A DNA stretch of 64,000 nt from Eledone cirrhosa (Eukaryota > Mollusca > Cephalopoda > Octopoda > Eledonidae): NCBI GenBank assembly GCA_964016885.1, contig OZ024741.1, positions 27,235,956 to 27,299,955 of the forward strand. Reading direction: 5' to 3'. The position numbers were made by a program, and so were the translations under genes. Under the pieces are notes generated by a model. That model had not been told where the DNA came from. It ran no database searches and worked only from the letters and a program-made list of their open reading frames with translations. Positions 1-15,500 of the stretch are shown one piece after another. How positions within the stretch are numbered: the first letter of the stretch is position 1; the number at the start of each line of letters is the position of its first letter.

Positions 1-2518
1 TAATAAACACTAAGACCTCCCCTGTTACTCATAAGACAACAAGATAAACAGACTGTAATAAACACTAAGACCTTCCCTGTTACTCATAAGACAACAAGAT
101 AAACAGACTGTAATAAACACTAAGACCTCCCCTGTTACTCATAAGACAACAAGATAAACAGACTGTAATAAACACTAAGACCTCCCCTGTTACTCATAAG
201 ACAAGATAAACAGACTGTAATAAACACTAAGACCTTCCCTGTTACTCATAAGACAACAAGATAAACAGACTGTAATAAACACTAAGACCTTCCCTGTTAC
301 TCATAAGACAAGATAAACAGACTGTAATAAACACTAAGACCTTCCCTGTTACTCATAAGACAAGATAAACAGACTGTAATAAACACTAAGACCTCCCCTG
401 TTACTCATAAGACAAGATAAACAGACTGTAATAAACACTAAGACCTTCCCTGTTACTCATAAGACAACAAGATAAACAGACTGTAATAAACACTAAGACC
501 TTCCCTGTTACTCATAAGACAACAAGATAAACAGACTGTAATAAACACTAATACCTTCCCTGTTACTCATAAGACAAGATAAACAGACTGTAATAAACAC
601 TAAGACCTTCCCTGTTACTCATAAGACAACAAGATAAACAGACTGTAATAAACACTAAGACCTTCCCTGTTACTCATAAGACAAGATAAACAGACTGTAA
701 TAAACACTAAGACCTCCCCTGTTACTCATAAGACAACAAGATAAACAGACTGTAATAAACACTAAGACCTTCCCTGTTACTCATAAGACAAGATAAACAG
801 ACTGTAATAAACACTAAGACCTTCCCTGTTACTCATAAGACAAGATAAACAGACTGTAATAAACACTAAGACCTCCCCTGTTACTCATAAGACAACAAGA
901 TAAACAGACTGTAATAAACACTAAGACCTCCCCTGTTACTCATAAGACAACAAGATAAACAGACTGTAATAAACACTAAGACCTTCCCTGTTACTCATAA
1001 GACAACAAGATAAACAGACTGTAATAAACACTAAGACCTTCCCTGTTACTCATAAGACAACAAGATAAACAGACTGTAATAAACACTAAGACCTCCCCTG
1101 TTACTCATAAGACAAGATAAACAGACTGTAATAAACACTAAGACCTCCCCTGTTACTCATAAGACAAGATAAACAGACTGTAATAAACACTAAGACCTCC
1201 CCTGTTACTCATAAGACAACAAGATAAACAGACTGTAATAAACACTAAGACCTTCCCTGTTACTCATAAGACAAGATAAACAGACTGTAATAAACACTAA
1301 GACCTTCCCTGTTACTCATAAGACCACAAGATAAACAGACTGTAATAAACACTAAGACCTCCCCTGTTACTCATAAGACAAGATAAACAGACTGTAATAA
1401 ACACTGAGACCTTCCCTGTTACTCATAAGACAAGATAAACAGACTGTAATAAACACTAAGACCTTCCCTGTTACTCATAAGACAAGATAAACAGACAGTA
1501 ATAAACACTAAGACCTCCCCTGTTACTCATAAGACAACAAGATAAACAGACTGTAATAAACACTAAGACCTTCCCTGTTACTCATAAGACAACAAGATAA
1601 ACAGACTGTAATAAACACTAAGACCTCCCCTGTTACTCATAAGACAACAAGATAAACAGACTGTAATAAACACTAAGACCTCCCCTGTTACTCATAAGAC
1701 AAGATAAACAGACTGTAATAAACACTAAGACCTTCCCTGTTACTCATAAGACAACAAGATAAACAGACTGTAATAAACACTAAGACCTTCCCTGTTACTC
1801 ATAAGACAAGATAAACAGACTGTAATAAACACTAAGACCTTCCCTGTTACTCATAAGACAAGATAAACAGACTGTAATAAACACTAAGACCTCCCCTGTT
1901 ACTCATAAGACAAGATAAACAGACTGTAATAAACACTAAGACCTTCCCTGTTACTCATAAGACAACAAGATAAACAGACTGTAATAAACACTAAGACCTC
2001 CCCTGTTACTCATAAGACAACAAGACAAACAGACTGTAATAAACACTAAGACCTTCCCTGTTACTCATAAGACAAGATAAACAGACTGTAATAAACACTA
2101 AGACCTCCCCTGTTACTCATAAGACAACAAGATAAACAGACTGTAATAAACACTAAGACCTTCCCTGTTACTCATAAGACAACAAGATAAACAGACTGTA
2201 ATAAACACTAAGACCTCCCCTGTTACTCATAAGACAACAAGATAAACAGACTGTAATAAACACTAAGACCTTCCCTGTTACTCATAAGACAAGATAAACA
2301 GACTGTAATAAACACTAAGACCTCCCTGTTACTCATAAGACAAGATAAACAGACTGTAATAAACACTAAGACCTTCCCTGTTACTCATAAGACAACAAGA
2401 TAAACAGACTGTAATAAACACTAAGACCTCCCCTGTTACTCATAAGACAACAAGATAAACAGACTGTAATAAACACTAAGACCTTCCCTGTTACTCATAA
2501 GACAAGATAAACAGACTG
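1..2518. repeat. Higher-order repeat block, copy 1 (47 monomers)
   Basis: Reading each monomer as C/T plus long/short gives a barcode. Monomers 1-28 (1-1498) are followed by 19 monomers (1499-2518), of which the first nine repeat the barcode of monomers 1-9 exactly. Rare private variants mark the block: 'aataccttcc' near 550, 'agaccacaag' at 1321, 'cactgagacc' near 1412 and 'acagacagta' at 1491. All of these return in the next block. Confidence 0.85.
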
Positions 2519-5030
2519 TAATAAACACTAAGACCTCCCCTGTTACTCATAAGACAACAAGATAAACAGACTGTAATAAACACTAAGACCTTCCCTGTTA
2601 CTCATAAGACAACAAGATAAACAGACTGTAATAAACACTAAGACCTCCCCTGTTACTCATAAGACAACAAGATAAACAGACTGTAATAAACACTAAGACC
2701 TCCCCTGTTACTCATAAGACAAGATAAACAGACTGTAATAAACACTAAGACCTTCCCTGTTACTCATAAGACAACAAGATAAACAGACTGTAATAAACAC
2801 TAAGACCTTCCCTGTTACTCATAAGACAAGATAAACAGACTGTAATAAACACTAAGACCTTCCCTGTTACTCATAAGACAAGATAAACAGACTGTAATAA
2901 ACACTAAGACCTCCCCTGTTACTCATAAGACAAGATAAACAGACTGTAATAAACACTAAGACCTTCCCTGTTACTCATAAGACAACAAGATAAACAGACT
3001 GTAATAAACACTAAGACCTTCCCTGTTACTCATAAGACAACAAGATAAACAGACTGTAATAAACACTAATACCTTCCCTGTTACTCATAAGACAAGATAA
3101 ACAGACTGTAATAAACACTAAGACCTTCCCTGTTACTCATAAGACAACAAGATAAACAGACTGTAATAAACACTAAGACCTTCCCTGTTACTCATAAGAC
3201 AAGATAAACAGACTGTAATAAACACTAAGACCTCCCCTGTTACTCATAAGACAACAAGATAAACAGACTGTAATAAACACTAAGACCTTCCCTGTTACTC
3301 ATAAGACAAGATAAACAGACTGTAATAAACACTAAGACCTTCCCTGTTACTCATAAGACAAGATAAACAGACTGTAATAAACACTAAGACCTCCCCTGTT
3401 ACTCATAAGACAACAAGATAAACAGACTGTAATAAACACTAAGACCTCCCCTGTTACTCATAAGACAACAAGATAAACAGACTGTAATAAACACTAAGAC
3501 CTTCCCTGTTACTCATAAGACAACAAGATAAACAGACTGTAATAAACACTAAGACCTTCCCCTGTTACTCATAAGACAACAAGATAAACAGACTGTAATA
3601 AACACTAAGACCTCCCCTGTTACTCATAAGACAAGATAAACAGACTGTAATAAACACTAAGACCTCCCCTGTTACTCATAAGACAAGATAAACAGACTGT
3701 AATAAACACTAAGACCTCCCCTGTTACTCATAAGACAACAAGATAAACAGACTGTAATAAACACTAAGACCTTCCCTGTTACTCATAAGACAAGATAAAC
3801 AGACTGTAATAAACACTAAGACCTTCCCTGTTACTCATAAGACCACAAGATAAACAGACTGTAATAACACTAAGACCTCCCTACCAACTAAGACCTCCCT
3901 GTTACTCAAAGACAAGATAAACAGACTGTAATAAACACTGAGACCTTCCCCTGTTACTCATAAGACAAGATAAACAGACTGTAATAAACACTAAGACCTT
4001 CCCTGTTACTCATAAGACAAGATAAACAGACAGTAATAAACACTAAGACCTCCCCTGTTACTCATAAGACAACAAGATAAACAGACTGTAATAAACACTA
4101 AGACCTTCCCTGTTACTCATAAGACAACAAGATAAACAGACTGTAATAAACACTAAGACCTCCCCTGTTACTCATAAGACAACAAGATAAACAGACTGTA
4201 ATAAACACTAAGACCAAGATAAACAGACTGTAATAAACACTAAGACCTTCCCTGTTACTCATAAGACAACAAGATAAACAGACTGTAATAAACACTAAGA
4301 CCTTCCCTGTTACTCATAAGACAAGATAAACAGACTGTAATAAACACTAAGACCTTCCCTGTTACTCATAAGACAAGATAAACAGACTGTAATAAACACT
4401 AAGACCTCCCCTGTTACTCATAAGACAAGATAAACAGACTGTAATAAACACTAAGACCTTCCCTGTTAACTCATAAGACAACAAGATAAACAGACTGTAA
4501 TAAACACTAAGACCTCCCTGTTACTCATAAGACAACAAGATAAACAGACTGTAATAAACACTAAGACCTTCCCTGTTACTCATAAGACAAGATAAACAGA
4601 CTGTAATAAACACTAAGACCTCCCCTGTTACTCATAAGACAAAGATAAACAGACTGTAATAAACACTAAGACCTTCCCCTGTTACTCATAAGACAACAAG
4701 ATAAACAGACTGTAATAAACACTAAGACCTCCCTGTTACTCATAAGACAACAAGATAAACAGACTGTAATAAACACTAAGACCTTCCCTGTTACTCATAA
4801 GACAAGATAAACAGACTGTAATAAACACTAAGACCTCCCTGTTACTCATAAGACAAGATAAACAGACTGTAATAAACACTAAGACCTTCCCTGTTACTCA
4901 TAAGACACAAGATAAACAGACTGTAATAAACACTAAGACCTCCCCTGTTACTCATAAGACAACAAGATAAACAGACTGTAATAAACACTAAGACCTTCCC
5001 TGTTACTCATAAGACAAGATAAACAGACTG
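2519..5030. repeat. Higher-order repeat block, copy 2
   Basis: This repeats block 1-2518. Bases 2521-3000 match 1501-1980 and 3-482. The rare variants return at 3069 ('ataccttccc'), 3840 ('agaccacaag'), 3935 ('cactgagacc') and 4026 ('acagacagta'), at offsets of 2518-2535. The second half (from 4034) follows the barcode of 1499-2518 but with a partial monomer deletion near 4215 and many 1-bp indels. The end is approximate. Confidence 0.75.
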
Positions 5031-6300
5031 TAATAAACACTAAGACCTTCCCCTGTTACTCATAAGACAACAAGATAAACAGACTGTAATAAACACTAAG
5101 ACCTTCCCTGTTACTCATAAGACAAGATAAACAGACTGTAATAAACACTAAGACCTTCCCTGTTACTCATAAGACACAAGATAAACAGACTGTAATAAAC
5201 ACTAAGACCTCCCCTGTTACTCATAAGACAAGATAAACAGACTGTAATAAACACTAAGACCTTCCCTGTTACTCATAAGACAAGATAAACAGACTGTAAT
5301 AAACACTAAGACCTTCCCTGTTACTCATAAGACAACAAGATAAACAGACTGTAATAAACACTAAGACCTTCCCTGTTACTCATAAGACAAGATAAACAGA
5401 CTGTAATAAACACTAAGACCTTCCCTGTTACTCATAAGACAAGATAAACAGACTGTAATAAACACTAAGACCTTCCCTGTTACTCATAAGACAAGATAAA
5501 CAGACTGTAATAAACACTAAGACCTCCCTGTTACTCATAAGACAACAGATAAACAGACTGTAATAAACACTAAGACCTTCCCTGTTACTCATAAGACAAG
5601 ATAAACAGACTGTAATAAACACTAAGACCTCCCCTGTTACTCATAAGACACAAGATAAACAGACTGTAATAAACACTAAGACCTTCCCCTGTTACTCATA
5701 AGACAACAAGATAAACAGACTGTAATAAACACTAAGACCTCCCTGTTACTCATAAGACAACAAGATAAACAGACTGTAATAAACACTAAGACCTCCCCTG
5801 TTACTCATAAGACAAAGATAAACAGACTGTAATAAACACTAAGACCTTCCCTGTTACTCATAAGACAACAAGATAAACAGACTGTAATAAACACTAAGAC
5901 CTCCCTGTTACTCATAAGACAAGATAAACAGACTGTAATAAACACTAAGACCTTCCCTGTTACTCATAAGACAAGATAAACAGACTGTAATAAACACTAA
6001 GACCTCCCCTGTTACTCATAAGACAACAAGATAAACAGACTGTAATAAACACTAAGACCTTCCCTGTTACTCATAAGACAACAAGATAAACAGACTGTAA
6101 TAAACACTAAGACCTTCCCTGTTACTCATAAGACAACAAGATAAACAGACTGTAATAAACACTAAGACCTCCCCTGTTACTCATAAGACAAAATAAACAG
6201 ACTGTAATAAACACTAAGACCTTCCTGTTACTCATAAGACAAGATAAACAGACTGTAATAAACACTAAGACCTTCCCTGTTACTCATAAGACAAGATAAA

Positions 6301-6500
6301 NNNNNNNNNNNNNNNNNNNNNNNNNNNNNNNNNNNNNNNNNNNNNNNNNNNNNNNNNNNNNNNNNNNNNNNNNNNNNNNNNNNNNNNNNNNNNNNNNNNN
6401 NNNNNNNNNNNNNNNNNNNNNNNNNNNNNNNNNNNNNNNNNNNNNNNNNNNNNNNNNNNNNNNNNNNNNNNNNNNNNNNNNNNNNNNNNNNNNNNNNNNN
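6301..6500. other. Assembly gap (200 N)
   Basis: Exactly 200 undetermined bases lie inside the satellite array. The round number suggests a placeholder, so the true array length is unknown. The flanking sequence is satellite on both sides. Confidence 0.99.
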
Positions 6501-9500
6501 AGACAAGATAAACAGACTGTAATAAACACTAAGACCTCCCCTGTTACTCATAAGACAAGATAAACAGACTGTAATAAACACTAAGACCTCCCCTGTTACT
6601 CATAAGACAAGATAAACAGACTGTAATAAACACTAAGACCTTCCCTGTTACTCATAAGACAACAAGATAAACAGACTGTAATAAACACTAAGACCTTCCC
6701 TGTTACTCATAAGACAAGATAAACAGACTGTAATAAACACTAAGACCTTCCCTGTTACTCATAAGACAACAAGATAAACAGACTGTAATAAACACTAAGA
6801 CCTCCCTGTTACTCATAAGACAAGATAAACAGACTGTAATAAACACTAAGACCTTCCCTGTTACTCATAAGACAACAAGATAAACAGACTGTAATAAACA
6901 CTAAGACCTTCCCTGTTACTCATAAGACAAGATAAACAGACTGTAATAAACACTAAGACCTTCCCTGTTACTCATAAGACAACAAGATAAACAGACTGTA
7001 ATAAACACTAAGACCTTCCCTGTTACTCATAAGACAACAAGATAAACAGACTGTAATAAACACTAAGACCTTCCCTGTTACTCATAAGACAAGATAAACA
7101 GACTGTAATAAACACTAAGACCTTCCCTGTTACTCATAAGACAACAAGATAAACAGACTGTAATAAACACTAAGACCTTCCCTGTTACTCATAAGACAAG
7201 ATAAACAGACTGTAATAAACACTAAGACCTCCCTGTTACTCATAAGACAACAAGATAAACAGACTGTAATAAACACTAAGACCTTCCCTGTTACTCATAA
7301 GACAAGATAAACAGACTGTAATAAACACTAAGACCTTCCCTGTTACTCATAAGACAAGATAAACAGACTGTAATAAACACTAAGACCTCCCCTGTTACTC
7401 ATAAGACAACAAGATAAACAGACTGTAATAAACACTAAGACCTCCCCTGTTACTCATAAGACAACAAGATAAACAGACTGTAATAAACACTAAGACCTCC
7501 CTGTTACTCATAAGACAAGATAAACAGACTGTAATAAACACTAAGACCTTCCCTGTTACTCATAAGACAACAAGATAAACAGACTGTAATAAACACTAAG
7601 ACCTCCCCTGTTACTCATAAGACAAGATAAACAGACTGTAATAAACACTAAGACCTTCCCTGTTACTCATAAGACAAGATAAACAGACTGTAATAAACAC
7701 TAAGACCTCCCCTGTTACTCATAAGACAACAAGATAAACAGACTGTAATAAACACTAAGACCTTCCCTGTTACTCATAAGACAACAAGATAAACAGACTG
7801 TAATAAACACTAAGACCTTCCCTGTTACTCATAAGACAACAAGATAAACAGACTGTAATAAACACTAAGACCTCCCCTGTTACTCATAAGACAAAGATAA
7901 ACAGACTGTAATAAACACTAAGACCTTCCCTGTTACTCATAAGACAAGATAAACAGACTGTAATAAACACTAAGACCTTCCCTGTTACTCATAAGACAAG
8001 ATAAACAGACTGTAATAAACACTAAGACCTCCCCTGTTACTCATAAGACAACAAGATAAACAGACTGTAATAAACACTAAGACCTTCCCTGTTACTCATA
8101 AGACAACAAGATAAACAGACTGTAATAAACACTAAGACCTTCCCTGTTACTCATAAGACAACAAGATAAACAGACTGTAATAAACACTAAGACCTCCCCT
8201 GTTACTCATAAGACAAGATAAACAGACTGTAATAAACACTAAGACCTTCCCTGTTACTCATAAGACAAGATAAACAGACTGTAATAAACACTAAGACCTT
8301 CCCTGTTACTCATAAGACAAGATAAACAGACTGTAATAAACACTAAGACCTCCCCTGTTACTCATAAGACAACAAGATAAACAGACTGTAATAAACACTA
8401 AGACCTTCCCTGTTACTCATAAGACAAGATAAACAGACTGTAATAAACACTAAGACCTTCCCTGTTACTCATAAGACAAGATAAACAGACTGTAATAAAC
8501 ACTAAGACCTTCCCTGTTACTCATAAGACAACAAGATAAACAGACTGTAATAAACACTAAGACCTCCCCTGTTACTCATAAGACAACAAGATAAACAGAC
8601 TGTAATAAACACTAAGACCTCCCTGTTACTCATAAGACAACAAGATAAACAGACTGTAATAAACACTAAGACCTTCCCTGTTACTCATAAGACAACAAGA
8701 TAAACAGACTGTAATAAACACTAAGACCTTCCCTGTTACTCATAAGACAAGATAAACAGACTGTAATAAACACTAAGACCTCCCCTGTTACTCATAAGAC
8801 AAGATAAACAGACTGTAATAAACACTAAGACCTCCCTGTTACTCATAAGACAACAAGATAAACAGACTGTAATAAACACTAAGACCTCCCCTGTTACTCA
8901 TAAGACAACAAGATAAACAGACTGTAATAAACACTAAGACCTTCCCTGTTACTCATAAGACAAGATAAACAGACTGTAATAAACACTAAGACCTCCCTGT
9001 TACTCATAAGACAACAAGATAAACAGACTGTAATAAACACTAAGACCTTCCCTGTTACTCATAAGACAAGATAAACAGACTGTAATAAACACTAAGACCT
9101 CCCCTGTTACTCATAAGACAACAAGATAAACAGACTGTAATAAACACTAAGACCTTCCCTGTTACTCATAAGACAACAAGATAAACAGACTGTAATAAAC
9201 ACTAAGACCTTCCCTGTTACTCATAAGACAACAAGATAAACAGACTGTAATAAACACTAAGACCTTCCCTGTTACTCATAAGACAACAAGATAAACAGAC
9301 TGTAATAAACACTAAGACCTCCCCTGTTACTCATAAGACAACAAGATAAACAGACTGTAATAAACACTAAGACCTTCCCTGTTACTCATAAGACAAGATA
9401 AACAGACTGTAATAAACACTAAGACCTTCCCTGTTACTCATAAGACAAGATAAACAGACTGTAATAAACACTAAGACCTCCCCTGTTACTCATAAGACAA

Positions 9501-12500
9501 CAAGATAAACAGACTGTAATAAACACTAAGACCTTCCCTGTTACTCATAAGACAAGATAAACAGACTGTAATAAACACTAAGACCTCCCCTGTTACTCAT
9601 AAGACAAGATAAACAGACTGTAATAAACACTAAGACCTCCCCTGTTACTCATAAGACAAGATAAACAGACTGTAATAAACACTAAGACCTTCCCTGTTAC
9701 TCATAAGACAAGATAAACAGACTGTAATAAACACTAAGACCTCCCCTGTTACTCATAAGACAACAAGATAAACAGACTGTAATAAACACTAAGACCTCCC
9801 CTGTTACTCATAAGACAACAAGATAAACAGACTGTAATAAACACTAAGACCTTCCCTGTTACTCATAAGACAACAAGATAAACAGACTGTAATAAACACT
9901 AAGACCTCCCTGTTACTCATAAGACAACAAGATAAACAGACTGTAATAAACACTAAGACCTCCCCTGTTACTCATAAGACAACAAGATAAACAGACTGTA
10001 ATAAACACTAAGACCTTCCCTGTTACTCATAAGACAACAAGATAAACAGACTGTAATAAACACTAAGACCTCCCCTGTTACTCATAAGACAACAAGATAA
10101 ACAGACTGTAATAAACACTAAGACCTTCCCTGTTACTCATAAGACAACAAGATAAACAGACTGTAATAAACACTAAGACCTCCCCTGTTACTCATAAGAC
10201 AACAAGATAAACAGACTGTAATAAACACTAAGACCTTCCCTGTTACTCATAAGACAACAAGATAAACAGACTGTAATAAACACTAAGACCTTCCCTGTTA
10301 CTCATAAGACAACAAGATAAACAGACTGTAATAAACACTAAGACCTCCCCTGTTACTCATAAGACAAGATAAACAGACTGTAATAAACACTAAGACCTCC
10401 CCTGTTACTCATAAGACAAGATAAACAGACTGTAATAAACACTAAGACCTCCCCTGTTACTCATAAGACAAGATAAACAGACTGTAATAAACACTAAGAC
10501 CTTCCCTGTTACTCATAAGACAACAAGATAAACAGACTGTAATAAACACTAAGACCTTCCCTGTTACTCATAAGACAAGATAAACAGACTGTAATAAACA
10601 CTAAGACCTTCCCTGTTACTCATAAGACAACAAGATAAACAGACTGTAATAAACACTAAGACCTCCCTGTTACTCATAAGACAAGATAAACAGACTGTAA
10701 TAAACACTAAGACCTTCCCTGTTACTCATAAGACAACAAGATAAACAGACTGTAATAAACACTAAGACCTCCCTGTTACTCATAAGACAAGATAAACAGA
10801 CTGTAATAAACACTAAGACCTTCCCTGTTACTCATAAGACAAGATAAACAGACTGTAATAAACACTAAGACCTTCCCTGTTACTCATAAGACAACAAGAT
10901 AAACAGACTGTAATAAACACTAAGACCTTCCCTGTTACTCATAAGACAAGATAAACAGACTGTAATAAACACTAAGACCTTCCCTGTTACTCATAAGACA
11001 ACAAGATAAACAGACTGTAATAAACACTAAGACCTCCCCTGTTACTCATAAGACAAGATAAACAGACTGTAATAAACACTAAGACCTTCCCTGTTACTCA
11101 TAAGACAAAAGATAAACAGACTGTAATAAACACTAAGACCTTCCCTGTTACTCATAAGACAACAAGATAAACAGACTGTAATAAACACTAAGACCTTCCC
11201 TGTTACTCATAAGACAAGATAAACAGACTGTAATAAACACTAAGACCTCCCTGTTACTCATAAGACAAGATAAACAGACTGTAATAAACACTAAGACCTT
11301 CCCTGTTACTCATAAGACAAGATAAACAGACTGTAATAAACACTAAGACCTCCCTGTTACTCATAAGACAACAAGATAAACAGACTGTAATAAACACTAA
11401 GACCTTCCCTGTTACTCATAAGACAACAAGATAAACAGACTGTAATAAACACTAAGACCTCCCCTGTTACTCATAAGACAAGATAAACAGACTGTAATAA
11501 ACACTAAGACCTTCCCTGTTACTCATAAGACAACAAGATAAACAGACTGTAATAAACACTAAGACCTTCCCTGTTACTCATAAGACAAGATAAACAGACT
11601 GTAATAAACACTAAGACCTTCCCTGTTACTCATAAGACAACAAGATAAACAGACTGTAATAAACACTAAGACCTTCCCTGTTACTCATAAGACAAGATAA
11701 ACAGACTGTAATAAACACTAAGACCTTCCCTGTTACTCATAAGACAAGATAAACAGACTGTAATAAACACTAAGACCTTCCCTGTTACTCATAAGACAAG
11801 ATAAACAGACTGTAATAAACACTAAGACCTCCCTGTTACTCATAAGACAAGATAAACAGACTGTAATAAACACTAAGACCTTCCCTGTTACTCATAAGAC
11901 AACAAGATAAACAGACTGTAATAAACACTAAGACCTTCCCTGTTACTCATAAGACAACAAGATAAACAGACTGTAATAAACACTAAGACCTTCCCTGTTA
12001 CTCATAAGACAAGATAAACAGACTGTAATAAACACTAAGACCTTCCCTGTTACTCATAAGACAACAAGATAAACAGACTGTAATAAACACTAAGACCTTC
12101 CCTGTTACTCATAAGACAAGATAAACAGACTGTAATAAACACTAAGACCTTCCCTGTTACTCATAAGACAAGATAAACAGACTGTAATAAACACTAAGAC
12201 CTTCCCTGTTACTCATAAGACAACAAGATAAACAGACTGTAATAAACACTAAGACCTTCCCTGTTACTCATAAGACAAGATAAACAGACTGTAATAAACA
12301 CTAAGACCTTCCCTGTTACTCATAAGACAAGATAAACAGACTGTAATAAACACTAAGACCTTCCCTGTTACTCATAAGACAACAAGATAAACAGACTGTA
12401 ATAAACACTAAGACCTTCCCTGTTACTCATAAGACAACAAGATAAACAGACTGTAATAAACACTAAGACCTCCCTGTTACTCATAAGACAAGATAAACAG

Positions 12501-15500
12501 ACTGTAATAAACACTAAGACCTTCCCTGTTACTCATAAGACAACAAGATAAACAGACTGTAATAAACACTAAGACCTTCCCTGTTACTCATAAGACAACA
12601 AGATAAACAGACTGTAATAAACACTAAGACCTCCCCTGTTACTCATAAGACAAGATAAACAGACTGTAATAAACACTAAGACCTTCCCTGTTACTCATAA
12701 GACAAAGATAAACAGACTGTAATAAACACTAAGACCTTCCCTGTTACTCATAAGACAACAAGATAAACAGACTGTAATAAACACTAAGACCTTCCCTGTT
12801 ACTCATAAGACAACAAGATAAACAGACTGTAATAAACACTAAGACCTCCCCTGTTACTCATAAGACAAGATAAACAGACTGTAATAAACACTAAGACCTT
12901 CCCTGTTACTCATAAGACAACAAGATAAACAGACTGTAATAAACACTAAGACCTCCCTGTTACTCATAAGACAAGATAAACAGACTGTAATAAACACTTA
13001 AGATTACCTCCCTGTTACTCATAAGACAAGATAAACAGACTGTAATAAACACTAAGACCTCCCTGTTACTCATAAGACAAGATAAACAGACTAATAAACA
13101 CTAAGACCTTCCCTGTTACTCATAAGACAAGATAAACAGACTGTAATAAACACTAAGACCTTCCCTGTTACTCATAAGACAACAAGATAAACAGACTGTA
13201 ATAAACACTAAGACCTTCCCTGTTACTCATAAGACAAGATAAACAGACTGTAATAAACACTAAGACCTTCCCTGTTACTCATAAGACAACAAGATAAACA
13301 GACTGTAATAAACACTAAGACCTCCCCTGTTACTCATAAGACAGATAAACAGACTGTAATAAACACTAAGACCTTCCCTGTTACTCATAAGACAACAAGA
13401 TAAACAGACTGTAATAAACACTAAGACCTTCCCTGTTACTCATAAGACAACAAGATAAACAGACTGTAATAAACACTAAGACCTTCCCTGTTACTCATAA
13501 GACAAGATAAACAGACTGTAATAAACACTAAGACCTTCCCTGTTACTCATAAGACAACAAGATAAACAGACTGTAATAAACACTAAGACCTCCCCTGTTA
13601 CTCATAAGACAACAAGATAAACAGACTGTATTAAACACTAAGACCTCCCCTGTTACTCATAAGACAACAAGATAAACAGACTGTAATAAACACTAAGACC
13701 TTCCCTGTTACTCATAAGACAACAAGATAACAGACTGTAATAACACTAAGACCTTCCCTGTTACTCATAAGACAAGATAAACAGACTGTAATAAACACTA
13801 AGACCTCCCCTGTTACTCATAAGACAAGATAAACAGACTGTAATAAACACTAAGACCTCCCCCGTTACTCATAAGACAACAAGATAAACAGACTGTAATA
13901 AACACTAAGACCTCCCCTGTTACTCATAAGACAACAAGATAAACAGACTGTAATAAACACTAAGACCTTCCCTGTTACTCATAAGACAAGATAAACAGAC
14001 TGTAATAAACACTAAGACCTCCCTGTTACTCATAAGACAACAAGATAAACAGACTGTAATAAACACTAAGACCTTCCCTGTTACTCATAAGACAAGATAA
14101 ACAGACTGTAATAAACACTAAGACCTCCCCTGTTACTCATAAGACAACAAGATAAACAGACTGTAATAAACACTAAGACCTTCCCTGTTACTCATAAGAC
14201 AACAAGATAAACAGACTGTAATAAACACTAAGACCTTCCCTGTTACTCATAAGACAACAAGATAAACAGACTGTAATAAACACTAAGACCTTCCCTGTTA
14301 CTCATAAGACAACAAGATAAACAGACTGTAATAAACACTAAAACCTCCCCTGTTACTCATAAGACAACAAGATAAACAGACTGTAATAAACACTAAGACC
14401 TTCCCTGTTACTCATAAGACAAGATAAACAGACTGTAATAAACACTAAGACCTTCCCTGTTACTCATAAGACAAGATAAACAGACTGTAATAAACACTAA
14501 AACCTCCCCTGTTACTCATAAGACAACAAGATAAACAGACTGTAATAAACACTAAGACCTTCCCTGTTACTCATAAGACAAGATAAACAGACTGTAATAA
14601 ACACTAAGACCTCCCCTGTTACTCATAAGACAAGATAAACAGACTGTAATAAACACTAAGACCTCCCCTGTTACTCATAAGACAAGATAAACAGACTGTA
14701 ATAAACACTAAGACCTTCCCTGTTACTCATAAGACAAGATAAACAGACTGTAATAAACACTAAGACCTCCCCTGTTACTCATAAGACAACAAGATAAACA
14801 GACTGTAATAAACACTAAGACCTCCCCTGTTACTCATAAGACAACAAGATAAACAGACTGTAATAAACACTAAGACCTTCCCTGTTACTCATAAGACAAC
14901 AAGATAAACAGACTGTAATAAACACTAAGACCTCCCCTGTTACTCATAAGACAACAAGATAAACAGACTGTAATAAACACTAAGACCTCCCTGTTACTCA
15001 TAAGACAAGATAAACAGACTGTAATAAACACTAAGACCTTCCCTGTTACTCATAAGACAAGATAAACAGACTGTAATAAACACTAAGACCTTCCCTGTTA
15101 CTCATAAGACAACAAGATAAACAGACTGTAATAAACACTAAGACCTCCCCTGTTACTCATAAGACAACAAGATAAACAGACTGTAATAAACACTAAGACC
15201 TTCCCTGTTACTCATAAGACAACAAGATAAACAGACTGTAATAAACACTAAGACCTCCCCTGTTACTCATAAGACAACAAGATAAACAGACTGTAATAAA
15301 CACTAAGACCTTCCTGTTACTCATAAGACAACAAGATAAACAGACTGTAATAAACACTAAGACCTTCCCTGTTACTCATAAGACAACAAGATAAACAGAC
15401 TGTAATAAACACTAAGACCTCCCCTGTTACTCATAAGACAAGATAAACAGACTGTAATAAACACTAAGACCTCCCCTGTTACTCATAAGACAAGATAAAC

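Noticed and set aside
4113..6581. Short minus-strand frames in the satellite and across the gap
   Set aside because: They arise from monomer periodicity plus local indels, and two span undetermined bases.
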